A stretch of 22,165 nt of DNA, taken from the IMG/VR virus record IMGVR_UViG_3300025917_000061, positions 1-22,165 of that record; one strand, 5' to 3'. The notes below the pieces were generated by a model. That model worked only from the letters and a program-made list of their open reading frames with translations, did not search any database and was not told where the DNA came from. This document shows positions 1 to 6,110 of the stretch, in pieces. Origin of the DNA: a virus. Position numbers and translations under genes: made by a program. The stretch's first letter is position 1. Each line of letters opens with the position of its first letter.

Positions 1-1
1 G

Positions 2-394
2 ACCTCCGGCATCGATCGCCTGAAGGCGGCGTTCGACAAGGCAGCGGCCTACACTGCGGCCAAGGCGACCGGCCTCACCGTCCGCAACCCGAAGATCACA
101 ATGGGCGGCGTGACGATCTCTCCGGCCAAGGCAACCTCGAAGAACCCCGGCGCGCTCTACGTCAAGAGCGGCGAGACCTACCTCGGCAAGATAGCCGACG
201 GCAAGTTCTTCGCCACTGGCGACTGCACGCCGGAGCAGCAAGCGCAGGTTCTCAAGTTTGTCGCCGACCCGGCGGAGGCCGCGAAGGTCTACGGGCAGGA
301 GACCGGCGTTTGCTGCGTCTGCAACGCAACACTCCGCAGCGAGTGGAGACTGCGCGGCATCGGTCCCATCTGCGCTGAAAAGTTCGGGTGGTGA
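2..394 (+). CDS. DUF6011-like phage protein, 5' end outside the window
   Basis: The reading frame is open from the left edge, so the true start lies upstream; at least 130 residues are visible. An internal ATG at 101 is unlikely to be the start, because the codons before it continue smoothly (T-S-G-I-D-R-L-K-A-A-F). The last 30 residues hold a Cys-x-x-Cys pair (GVCCVCNATL), then G-I-G-P-I-C-A-E-K-F-G, which is the typical end of DUF6011-type phage and plasmid proteins. Such cysteine pairs usually bind zinc, but the family's function is not known to me. The stop is seven bases before the dyad at 401-432. The gene may belong to an early or replication operon that continues to the left. The family call is from memory of the C-terminal signature. 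Confidence 0.72.
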   Translation, partial: TSGIDRLKAAFDKAAAYTAAKATGLTVRNPKITMGGVTISPAKATSKNPGALYVKSGETYLGKIADGKFFATGDCTPEQQAQVLKFVADPAEAAKVYGQETGVCCVCNATLRSEWRLRGIGPICAEKFGW

Positions 395-400
395 AGAATG

Positions 401-432
401 GTGCCACTCTGTCACTGTTGACAGGGTGGCAC
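401..432. promoter_or_regulatory. 32-bp dyad overlapping the early promoter, candidate operator
   Basis: The arms are GTGCCACTCTGTCA (401-414) and TGACAGGGTGGCAC (419-432). They are complementary over 14 bases with one mismatch (a G-U pair in RNA) and are separated by CTGT. The right arm contains the -35 hexamer of the promoter at 418-446, so a bound dimeric repressor would block RNA polymerase. The same element would form a hairpin six bases after the upstream gene's stop. No U-tract follows it, so an intrinsic terminator is less likely. Operator function is inferred. Confidence 0.6.
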
Positions 433-446
433 TACTCTGATAGAAT
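418..446 (+). promoter_or_regulatory. Sigma70-type promoter for the 479-1376 operon
   Basis: TTGACA at 418-423 is a perfect -35 box. It is followed by exactly 17 bases and TAGAAT at 441-446, one mismatch from TATAAT. Transcription would start near 453. The leader carries an AGAGGAG Shine-Dalgarno sequence at about 463-469, ahead of the ATG at 479. This is the only near-consensus promoter noticed in the window. Confidence 0.72.
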
Positions 447-478
447 ACTTTTCGTCCATCACAGAGGAGTTATCGGAC

Positions 479-706
479 ATGAGTAATACCAGCACCAAGC
501 GATACGTCATCCAGCTTCACAAGAACGATGACGGCTCCGTCGGCGGCTATGGCGTGCATGCCCGCGACGGCCAGATCATCAGCGGGCACCCGACGCTGGC
601 GCAAGCCGAAGCGGCGATGGCCCGTTACGTCGAAGGCGACAAGCGACGTCAGGCCCAGCGCCTCGCGCTCGCCGAAGGCCGTGCCAAGTCGGGGTTCGTG
701 TCATGA
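479..706 (+). CDS. Small hypothetical protein, first gene of the early operon
   Basis: This 75-residue protein is not recognised. Its N-terminal half (K-R-Y-V-I-Q-L-H-K, then G-G-Y-G-V-H-A-R-D-G-Q-I-I) reads as alternating beta strands. It is followed by a helix (T-L-A-Q-A-E-A-A-M-A-R-Y-V-E-G) and a basic tail (D-K-R-R-Q-A-Q-R). The start is supported by an AGAGGAG ribosome-binding site nine bases upstream and by the promoter at 418-446. The stop overlaps the next start as ATGA (703-706), so the two genes are probably translationally coupled. No signal peptide or membrane segment is seen. Being the first gene behind a regulated promoter suggests an early phage role, but no function can be assigned. 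Confidence 0.75.
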   Translation: MSNTSTKRYVIQLHKNDDGSVGGYGVHARDGQIISGHPTLAQAEAAMARYVEGDKRRQAQRLALAEGRAKSGFVS

Positions 707-1182
707 CAGTCGTCCTCATCACACCCCGGCGCTCGCCCAAGACCATCTACAACGATGGAGGGCGGCTTGCCGCCGGTTTCAAGGGCGACGCCGGTGATTG
801 CGTTGCCCGCTCGATTGCGATCGCAGCGCAGCTTCCCTACCGGCAGGTCTATGACGAACTGGCGACCATCAACGCCATCACGCCCAAAAGCAAGCGCCGC
901 CGCAGCAGCAGCCTCGGCAAGGTCACGGCCTCGCACGGTATCTATACCAAGTCTGCCGTGTTCAAGCGGTACATGGCCTGCCTTGGCTTTGTATGGACGC
1001 CGACAATGGGTATCGGCACCGGCTGCAAGGTTCATCTGCGCAAAGATGAATTGCCTATGGGCCGTATCATCGTTGCCCTGAGCAAGCATTACGCCGCCGT
1101 CATCGACGGCGTCGTCCACGACACTCACGACCCATCACGCTCTGGCACCCGCTGCGTCTACGGCTACTGGAGACTGTCATGA
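703..1182 (+). CDS. Putative papain-fold (cysteine peptidase-like) protein
   Basis: This 159-residue protein carries Cys33 in G-D-C-V-A-R-S-I-A-I-A at the start of a helix. Later come His129 in S-K-H-Y-A-A-V-I-D-G-V-V-H-D and Asp135 or Asp140. A Cys at a helix N-terminus followed by His-x-x-x-V on a strand is the usual arrangement of papain-like and C39-like peptidases and transglutaminase-fold enzymes. Related sequences occur as hypothetical proteins in phages and proteobacteria. A basic stretch (K-S-K-R-R-R-S-S-S) lies near residues 62-70. ATGA overlaps at both ends couple it to its neighbours. Peptidase activity is inferred from motif order only; an inactive structural relative is possible. 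A small early phage peptidase-like protein could target a host factor, which is speculative. Confidence 0.6.
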   Translation: MTVVLITPRRSPKTIYNDGGRLAAGFKGDAGDCVARSIAIAAQLPYRQVYDELATINAITPKSKRRRSSSLGKVTASHGIYTKSAVFKRYMACLGFVWTPTMGIGTGCKVHLRKDELPMGRIIVALSKHYAAVIDGVVHDTHDPSRSGTRCVYGYWRLS

Positions 1183-1376
1183 GGATCAAAGCAGAGCGCG
1201 TCCTTGCGCGAGACCTCAGGCCGGGCGACCTGTTCTCGGCGGCGCCACAGGCGTACTGGGACCACGCGATGGATAAAGGCTCGTGCGGCGAGCAGGTCTA
1301 CATCCGTACGAACGTCAACGCCGATGCCTTCGGGGATGCCGACAGCTACATCAGTCGCATCACGATCGAGCGCTGA
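1179..1376 (+). CDS. Small hypothetical protein with an L-R-P-G-D-L-F-S motif
   Basis: This 65-residue protein starts at the ATG that overlaps the preceding stop (ATGA at 1179-1182). The N-terminal phrase V-L-A-R-D-L-R-P-G-D-L-F-S-A is a short beta segment common in small phage and rhizobial proteins of unknown role. The rest (E-Q-V-Y-I-R-T-N, then D-S-Y-I-S-R-I-T-I-E-R) reads as further beta strands, so a small beta-barrel is plausible. It is the last gene of the plus-strand operon and is followed within ten bases by the terminator hairpin at 1386-1411. No catalytic residues or membrane segments are visible and no function is proposed. Confidence 0.72.
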   Translation: MRIKAERVLARDLRPGDLFSAAPQAYWDHAMDKGSCGEQVYIRTNVNADAFGDADSYISRITIER

Positions 1377-1385
1377 AAACAAAAA

Positions 1386-1411
1386 ACCGCCCCGGCGCAA
1401 ACCGGGGCGGT
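1386..1411. terminator. Intrinsic terminator between convergent operons
   Basis: ACCGCCCCGG (1386-1395) pairs perfectly with CCGGGGCGGT (1402-1411) across a CGCAAA loop. For minus-strand transcripts the stem is followed by a U-tract (T6 then G then T4 on that strand), giving a textbook rho-independent terminator for the long late operon ending at 1504. For plus-strand transcripts the following bases are CTCTTGCC, so termination of the early operon would be weaker. From 1412 to 1503 nothing else convincing is seen, only a 5-bp hairpin at 1480-1494. Confidence 0.88.
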
Positions 1412-1503
1412 CTCTTGCCACCTCAAACTCTCACAAGGAACTACGCTCGTCCATCACAACGAAGCGTGCCGCAATAGTAGGGCCTCGCTGGCCCCCGGTC
1501 AAA

Positions 1504-1866
1504 TCACCGGCGCTTCGGCCCCGCTTCGGTCGGGCCGGGTGCGTAGTACCAGCCCTCGTCGAGGTTCATACCCCAGCCGCCGCTGGCGGGAGCCTCCTTA
1601 ATGGTAAGCGTGACCTCGACGCCGCTGCCTTCGACCGGCGGCGGCTTGTCGACCGGCGGCAGCACGATCGGATGCTCCGGGTGCGGCAGGTCACCGGGCA
1701 GCGTGTGGTCTGGGCGAGGCGGCGCACCGGGTCCACCCGGCATCGGGCCACCACCGGGTGCAAGTCCAGTAATCCAAGCGTAGCCGACGATCGTTGCCGG
1801 ATATGGCTTGACGCTCTTGTCACGCGGGTAGACGACGACCTGCATCGAAATAGGTACTTGCGACAT
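1504..1866 (-). CDS. Proline/glycine-rich hypothetical protein, last late gene
   Basis: This 120-residue protein has an N-terminal folded-looking segment (V-P-I-S-M-Q-V-V-V-Y-P-R, then I-V-G-Y-A-W-I-T-G-L). A Pro/Gly/His-rich linker follows at residues 36-79 (repeats of P-G-G, L-P-P and P-P-V). A beta-like segment (G-V-E-V-T-L-T-I-K-E-A-P) and a basic tail ending in K-R-R complete it. The start has a GGGAG ribosome-binding site with normal spacing and is preceded by a stem-loop at 1898-1916. The protein has no signal peptide or membrane helix. It closes the minus-strand operon, and the terminator lies about 90 bases further on. The family is not recognised. Confidence 0.72.
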   Translation of the reverse strand: MSQVPISMQVVVYPRDKSVKPYPATIVGYAWITGLAPGGGPMPGGPGAPPRPDHTLPGDLPHPEHPIVLPPVDKPPPVEGSGVEVTLTIKEAPASGGWGMNLDEGWYYAPGPTEAGPKRR

Positions 1867-1897
1867 CTGCGATCTCCCTTGCTTTGTTTTTAGCTAC

Positions 1898-1916
1898 GCT
1901 GGCGTACCACGCCAGC
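1898..1916 (-). promoter_or_regulatory. Intercistronic stem-loop before the proline-rich gene
   Basis: GCTGGCGT (1898-1905) and ACGCCAGC (1909-1916) are perfectly complementary around a three-base loop. In the minus-strand message the hairpin is followed by an A-rich stretch and then the GGGAG ribosome-binding site of the gene at 1866-1504. There is no U-tract, so it is not an intrinsic terminator. It may stabilise the message or tune translation. A third copy of ACGCCAGC lies at 1950-1957, at the end of the preceding gene. Confidence 0.5.
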
Positions 1917-1947
1917 ATGTCAGCGGCATCTCAAAACGTCTTGCACG

Positions 1948-2172
1948 TCACGCCAGCAGAGGCAGCAAGGCTCCGGCCAGTCTGATCCCCATATGCGGAA
2001 GTACCACCCGCAAAATCATGAGAACGACGACAAGCATGACGATCACCCAGATGATCTGCACCACCTTGGGCGGCAGCACGACGCCGATGACACCAAGAAC
2101 GTAGATCACCAAGTAAACGGCGAGCGCCAAAAGGCAGACGTAGATGAGCAGCGTGATGACGCCTTCGATCAT
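1948..2172 (-). CDS. Small two-helix membrane protein, holin candidate
   Basis: This 74-residue protein is almost entirely hydrophobic. One membrane helix covers about residues 4-32 (I-T-L-L-I-Y-V-C-L-L-A-L-A-V) and a second covers about 37-61 (I-I-W-V-I-V-M-L-V-V-V-L-M-I-L). A short L-P-P-K turn joins them. It starts at an ATG with GAGGAGA nearby, only three bases after the preceding stop. Size, two helices and position near the end of a late operon fit a class II-like holin, but no sequence signature proves this and similar small membrane proteins of unknown role occur widely in bacteria. The charged C-terminal tail typical of many holins is missing. The lysis role is an inference from context. 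Confidence 0.68.
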   Translation of the reverse strand: MIEGVITLLIYVCLLALAVYLVIYVLGVIGVVLPPKVVQIIWVIVMLVVVLMILRVVLPHMGIRLAGALLPLLA

Positions 2173-2175
2173 GGC

Positions 2176-2484
2176 CTATCTCCTCGGTTGAGCCGCGCAC
2201 TCCTTACGGAAGATCGCCGGGATAATAAAGTTCCCGGTTTTCGGCCCGTTCGGATCAAAGCCGGGATCGCCGGGTCCGGTGCTGACGGCGATCCTCGGGT
2301 CGCACGAGGTGCGACGGATGATGTCGAACGCCACTGCTGCTGGCACGACCGCCATCAGCGCGACGTCGGCTGGCTGCTGCGCCGGAGCCGACGGCTTGTA
2401 GATGCGGACCTTGGTGCGCTTGGCGTCGGCGACCGACGGGATCGCCAGTGCAGCGGCAACGAACGCGAACAAAAACTTTTTCAT
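2176..2484 (-). CDS. Small secreted (signal-peptide) hypothetical protein
   Basis: The first 21 residues are a clear Sec signal peptide: M-K-K, a hydrophobic core F-L-F-A-F-V-A-A-A-L-A-I, and a likely cleavage site at A-D-A before K22. The mature part of about 80 residues contains a mildly hydrophobic stretch (A-L-M-A-V-V-P-A-A-V-A-F-D-I-I), two cysteines and many prolines and glycines. There is no lipobox. The start overlaps the previous stop as ATGA (2481-2484), with AGGAGG upstream. The protein should be periplasmic. Next to a small membrane protein and a barrel-like protein, it could help disrupt the envelope (a spanin-like role), but it lacks the transmembrane or lipoprotein anchor that spanins have. 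The family is not identified. Confidence 0.72.
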   Translation of the reverse strand: MKKFLFAFVAAALAIPSVADAKRTKVRIYKPSAPAQQPADVALMAVVPAAVAFDIIRRTSCDPRIAVSTGPGDPGFDPNGPKTGNFIIPAIFRKECAAQPRR

Positions 2485-2906
2485 GCAATCAACTCCTCCT
2501 CTTCACCCTGCTTGTAGATTTCGGCCTCGACAAAATCGTCAGTAGTCAGACCCAGATCGCGGGCGAGTGACGGCGAGAGATCGAGCGCCCGGCCGGTCTG
2601 CTCTCCCGGCCCCCAGTCAGCACAGAAGCAACCCTCCATCAGGATTTTTGTTCTGGGATTGTAGAGCGTCGCCGTCGCCACCAGCAATTCCTCCTTCGAG
2701 ATTTGCGAGTAGTCAAAGCGGGCCGCGATGTAGTGTACATGAGGATTGAGCCGACGGGCCAATCCGGTGGTACCTTCAGGCTGGTAAGGAAGGAACAGAT
2801 GTGGCGCGTCCATGATCTCATAGACGAATGCGAGACCTTCGCTTTCGGACATTCCAAGGTCATCGGGGCCTCCGAAGGTACTGCACAGACCGGAAATTTT
2901 TATCAT
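2481..2906 (-). CDS. Double-psi beta-barrel (RlpA/DPBB-like) protein
   Basis: The start was placed at 2906, not at the in-frame upstream ATG at 2984, because AGGAGG lies seven bases before it; this gives 141 residues. Residues 77-130 follow the DPBB pattern of RlpA and related proteins: L-Y-N-P-R-T-K, then D97-W-G-P100, then T-G-R106-A-L-D109-L-S-P-S-L-A-R-D-L-G-L-T-T-D-D. The usual family text is D-R-G-P followed by R-x-x-D-L-S. The N-terminal G-L-C-S-T-F-G-G-P-D-D is shared with other phage proteins of this type as I recall them. DPBB proteins often act on or near peptidoglycan or glycans, so a lytic or cell-wall role is possible. No catalytic residues can be assigned with certainty. Confidence 0.66.
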   Translation of the reverse strand: MIKISGLCSTFGGPDDLGMSESEGLAFVYEIMDAPHLFLPYQPEGTTGLARRLNPHVHYIAARFDYSQISKEELLVATATLYNPRTKILMEGCFCADWGPGEQTGRALDLSPSLARDLGLTTDDFVEAEIYKQGEEEELIA

Positions 2907-2922
2907 GGCCGCGCCTCCTATT

Positions 2923-3123
2923 TCACTTTGCGCTCCTGACCTTTTCTCTGACTTCGTCGGGTGTCTCGCGCACACACAGGCCAATGCCGCTGAGCCGGAT
3001 GGCGGAGCCGTGCGGCACTTGGCAGTGGCTGCGGATCGCCGGTCTGATCGCTTGCACCGCCGTACTCTCGACCCACACCGGGTTGCCGTCGAGTTGCGTC
3101 AGCATGACCAGCGCGAGCATCAT
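2923..3123 (-). CDS. FlbD-like small protein
   Basis: This 66-residue protein reads M-L-T-Q-L-D-G-N-P-V-W-V-E-S-T-A-V-Q-A-I early. It ends in S-A-I-R-L-S-G-I-G-L-C-V-R-E-T-P-D-E-V-R-E-K-V. This matches the layout of flagellar FlbD-like proteins: a strand with L-x-G, a strand with N/V and I, then a strand ending V-x-E-x-x-x-E-V. Two cysteines are present. It starts at the first of two adjacent ATGs, three bases after the stop of the polyglycine protein. FlbD-like proteins are small factors linked to flagella in bacteria, and similar short proteins occur in phages with unknown purpose. The fold match looks good; a flagellar link is not shown. Confidence 0.6.
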   Translation of the reverse strand: MMLALVMLTQLDGNPVWVESTAVQAIRPAIRSHCQVPHGSAIRLSGIGLCVRETPDEVREKVRSAK

Positions 3124-3126
3124 TCG

Positions 3127-4059
3127 TCAGCCCCATGTGATGCGGATGATGCCCTGCGCCCCCACACCATAGCCGACTGTGCTGCCGCTGTGTTGGCCGG
3201 ACCCGCCGCCGCCACCGCCGTAAAGACCGCCGTTGCCGCCCTTCCCGCTGGGGTTGACGCTTTGCGACGTCCCGCCGCCGCCACCACCGGCGCCGTGCGA
3301 GGCGTCCCAATGAGTGCCGTTGCCGCCATTGCCGCCCCTGCCGGAAATGTCACTCTTGGTCAGAAAGCCGCCGCCGCCTCCGCCGCCGGTGACGGCGTCC
3401 TTGCCGTCAGCCCCGGCTTGCGTCCCGTCATCGATGCCGCCCGCACCGGCGCCCGGCCCGCCGCCAGCCCCTGCGCCGCTCGCGGTGGCAGAATAGCCGC
3501 CGTTGTAAACGCCACCGGCGCCGCCGCCGCTGCCGCCAACAACTCCGGTAGCCCCGGCACCGCCGGGACCGCCCGCTGAACTTGGCCCGGCCGCACCACC
3601 GGCGCCGCCGCCGTTATAGCCTCCGCTGTTGCTGCCGCCGGTGCCGCCATCCAGCCTGACGTCGCCAACGCAGTTGGAGGCAAAGCCGGGATTGGTGCCG
3701 CCGCCGCCCTGCGCGAGGCACAGGACGGTACCCGCTTGGTTCTTGAGCCAGCTATCGCCGCCGACGCTCTGCCACGCCCCGCCATTGCCGATGTTGACCA
3801 GACAGACCTGACGCGGAATGAGCGCGACGTTGCTTTTCTTGGCATAGGCTCCGCCGCCGCCGCCGTAACCGCCGCCAGCAGGGCCACCGCCGTAGCTGCC
3901 ACTGCCGCCGCCAATACACTCGATGGTGTTCTTGTCGTCGGTCCAGTCGTCGGGGACCGTCCAGTTGGCGGCGCCCACCGCCGTCAGGTACACCAACTGC
4001 TGCGTCAGCGGCCGTTTGCGAGCGCCGCCCAGCAACGGTGGTGTGATCCCGGCAAACAT
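3127..4059 (-). CDS. Polyglycine tail adhesin / receptor-binding protein
   Basis: This 310-residue protein has a short N-terminal motif M-F-A-G-I-T-P-P-L-L-G. A beta domain follows (T-A-V-G-A-A-N-W-T-V-P-D-D-W, near residues 26-39). The long Gly-rich body (about 50-300) is built from runs such as G-G-G-G-G-A-Y, G-G-N-G-G and G-G-L-Y-G-G-G-G-G-G, and the protein ends in G-I-I-R-I-T-W-G. Polyglycine bodies of this type form stacked helices in phage adhesins such as T-even gp38. The ATG directly follows the previous stop (TAGATG). Its first 11 residues match those of the LamG protein at 6110-4707, which suggests both are carried on the same kind of base protein. The likely role is host-surface recognition at the tail tip. 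Confidence 0.78.
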   Translation of the reverse strand: MFAGITPPLLGGARKRPLTQQLVYLTAVGAANWTVPDDWTDDKNTIECIGGGSGSYGGGPAGGGYGGGGGAYAKKSNVALIPRQVCLVNIGNGGAWQSVGGDSWLKNQAGTVLCLAQGGGGTNPGFASNCVGDVRLDGGTGGSNSGGYNGGGAGGAAGPSSAGGPGGAGATGVVGGSGGGAGGVYNGGYSATASGAGAGGGPGAGAGGIDDGTQAGADGKDAVTGGGGGGGFLTKSDISGRGGNGGNGTHWDASHGAGGGGGGTSQSVNPSGKGGNGGLYGGGGGGSGQHSGSTVGYGVGAQGIIRITWG

Positions 4060-4698
4060 CTAGCTGACATCCGCCAAGAACACGCACGCTATGAGCGTCG
4101 GGTCAAATACCGAATACGAGATGATGTCGAGCGCACCGGCTCGAGCAGTCAGCACCGGCTTCACCGCATTCGGAAATTTCCACGCCGACCCCCACGTTGT
4201 GATCGTGAAGGTGGCGACGCTGGGGTTCAGGTAGATCAATCCCTTCTGGCCGCGCTTGGCATTTTGCGGGTTCGCCAGCGTCTTGCCGCCGCCGGTCGGC
4301 TGCCAAAGAAAGTCGAGGCCCAGCGCCATGTTCGGCGTGGCGACGTTCGTCGCCTCCACCAAGGCAGTCCAGTTCAGCACCGCCGCCCACATCGTGCCCG
4401 ACGTCATCATCTTGTCGGGCTGCGAGTTGGCGATGAACTCCTGATAAGTCGCCGCCACCGGCAGCACGAGATGCTCCGGGTGAACGTGATCCTCGCGGGC
4501 GAACTTGTCGGAAGTGCCGACAACGGCTGCTGCTCCGTCCGGCAGCGGCGGAGTAGCGGCGCCGCCGGAGGTGATGATGCCGGGGCCTGACGTCGTCCAC
4601 TTTTCTCCGTCCCAAGTGTAGGTCGGAATGCCCGCAACTGGCGGGATCGGATAACGGTCGCCGACGAGCGGCGTGCCGGGGAAATCAAGTGCAGCCAT
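4060..4698 (-). CDS. Short tail-fibre-like protein with conserved C-terminal domain
   Basis: This 212-residue protein begins with M-A-A-L-D-F-P-G-T-P and has a D-G-E-K-W-T-T-S-G strand. At residues 67-74 lies A-R-E-D-H-V-H-P, a phrase common in phage tail fibres. Residues 84-212 align closely with residues 345-470 of the fibre at 7522-6110: both contain G-L-D-F-x-W, K-x-G-Q-K-G-x-I-Y, F-x-I-T-T-W-G-S-A-x-K-F, V-K-P-V and A-G-A-x-D-I-x-S-Y. AGGTGA precedes the start. It abuts the polyglycine adhesin, so the pair looks like a shortened copy of the fibre plus LamG pair upstream. It is probably an attachment or trimerisation protein holding that adhesin. Confidence 0.72.
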   Translation of the reverse strand: MAALDFPGTPLVGDRYPIPPVAGIPTYTWDGEKWTTSGPGIITSGGAATPPLPDGAAAVVGTSDKFAREDHVHPEHLVLPVAATYQEFIANSQPDKMMTSGTMWAAVLNWTALVEATNVATPNMALGLDFLWQPTGGGKTLANPQNAKRGQKGLIYLNPSVATFTITTWGSAWKFPNAVKPVLTARAGALDIISYSVFDPTLIACVFLADVS

Positions 4699-4706
4699 AG
4701 GTCACC

Positions 4707-6110
4707 TCATGAGTACGGCGCGGTTGGCGGTGTGAAGGCTGCCCTCCATCGCGCTACGTCGGAAAATCTCACCTCGTCGAGATAGCCGATGAAGCCGGGG
4801 CCACTGACATACCCGCCGATGGAAAACGGATTGGCAAGAGGAGAGAGGATCGCGTTAGGGAAATTGGCTGACGCCGAAGGGCTGCCGTTGATGTAGAACA
4901 TAAAGTTCTGGCTGAGTGCGGCACAGCGGACAACAGCGATGTGGACCCACTGGTTCGACGGAGTTATGCCGAAGTTGAAACCGTTGAAAATGTCCCACGC
5001 CGCACCGTTCTGAGATGCATACATTGCTAGGTGGCCGTCAGGATAATCGTAGATGATCCAAGCCCCGTATACTCCGGTGGCGCGTGGTCCGATGATCTGT
5101 CCGGTGTTTGCGACGGTGCGGTACATCCAGAAATCAACGGTGAAGTCGCCACTGTACGGACATAGATCGACGGCGGTTGTAAATGGCGTCTGAATGCATG
5201 AGCCGTTCGCACCGTCAAAGAAGGCAGCACCCGTACCGAATTTTCCGCCAGCGGTGAGTTGCGCCGCACCGCTCGCGGTGAACACATGCGGTGTTTTCAG
5301 CGCAGCGCCAACAGCACTGTCGGTCCAGTTGCCATCAAAATGCATCAGCAGCTTGGTGGCAGCGTCGTTGCTGCCGTTCAAGCTGCCGTAATAAGGGAAC
5401 GATTGCGGCGTGAAACTTGCGGCCTCGTCGTAGCGGGCGCACGATGAAAACCGCAACTCGTCGATAAAGCCTGCCAGCGGTTGATTTGAGGTGGGCCAGT
5501 TATTGCCAATACAGACGCGCCCCAAGCCTGACGACATGGGATTAGCACTGGTCGTCCATGTCGCGTGCTTGACGCCGTTGCGCCACGTTGACCACACGTT
5601 GCCCCGGCGCTGCAGTGCATGGTGTGACCACACGTTAACAGTAACGCCGCCCGCAGCAAGGTTGTTGGCGATATCCCACGCCGTACCGTTTGAGCTTGAA
5701 TAAAAAGCCAGCGAACCTGCCGACTGATAAAATTCCCACGGCGAATAGGTGCCCGCATTGCTTTCTTTGGCCAACACGCATCCTGACGACGTGTTGACGG
5801 GATACCACCAAAAATCAACGGTGAAATCCTGTCCCGGCACGATCTGATAGTCAGGATCGTTGGGGTCAGGCGAGATAACATTAGCGCCGGTGACATAGCA
5901 GCAGGTGCCAGCAAATCTCTGCCCGTTTGATAGTTCTGTGGCACCCCCACTGACCCAAACACGCGACGGCTTGATGGTGTCAGTGAGTGCGTTGCCAGTG
6001 AGCGCGGCACCATAAACGCCGTCGAATTTCATCAGCCCTTTGGTGAACGCATCAATGCCGTAGGTCGGCGGCGGCTTGCCAAACAATGCTGGTGTGTTTC
6101 CCGGCAGCAT
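4707..6110 (-). CDS. Tandem LamG-like (concanavalin A-type) tail adhesin
   Basis: The start is placed at 6110, where TGATG joins it to the previous gene; upstream in-frame codons belong to a shadow of that gene. The 467-residue product has two repeats, about 21-240 and 250-467. Each repeat has the LamG landmarks F-D-G, D-F-T-V-D-F-W, N-G-x-A-W-D-I, L-A-x-Y-x-S, W-x-H and a closing G-F/Y-I/L-D-E-L/V-R-F-S. Such beta-sandwiches bind glycans or hydrolyse them; no glycosidase residues are obvious, so glycan binding is the likelier role. The N-terminal M-L-P-G-N-T-P-A-L-F-G resembles the start of the polyglycine adhesin. It probably recognises surface polysaccharide. Confidence 0.8.
   Translation of the reverse strand: MLPGNTPALFGKPPPTYGIDAFTKGLMKFDGVYGAALTGNALTDTIKPSRVWVSGGATELSNGQRFAGTCCYVTGANVISPDPNDPDYQIVPGQDFTVDFWWYPVNTSSGCVLAKESNAGTYSPWEFYQSAGSLAFYSSSNGTAWDIANNLAAGGVTVNVWSHHALQRRGNVWSTWRNGVKHATWTTSANPMSSGLGRVCIGNNWPTSNQPLAGFIDELRFSSCARYDEAASFTPQSFPYYGSLNGSNDAATKLLMHFDGNWTDSAVGAALKTPHVFTASGAAQLTAGGKFGTGAAFFDGANGSCIQTPFTTAVDLCPYSGDFTVDFWMYRTVANTGQIIGPRATGVYGAWIIYDYPDGHLAMYASQNGAAWDIFNGFNFGITPSNQWVHIAVVRCAALSQNFMFYINGSPSASANFPNAILSPLANPFSIGGYVSGPGFIGYLDEVRFSDVARWRAAFTPPTAPYS

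Noticed and set aside
447-1460. The 12-bp stretch TCGTCCATCACA occurs at 452-463 and at 1447-1458, flanking the early operon.
   Set aside because: Several exact 12-bp repeats are expected by chance in 22 kb, and no insertion-element or att-site features are near.
2907-2984. A longer start for the DPBB-like gene at 2984.
   Set aside because: The ATG at 2906 has AGGAGG at ideal spacing, and the extra residues overlap the FlbD-like gene.
2905-3579. Long open frames on the plus strand opposite the minus-strand late genes, such as 2905-3579, 9310-10044, 15179-16576 and 16759-17511.
   Set aside because: They are Arg/Ala/Pro-rich antisense shadows of convincing minus-strand genes, as expected at this GC content.
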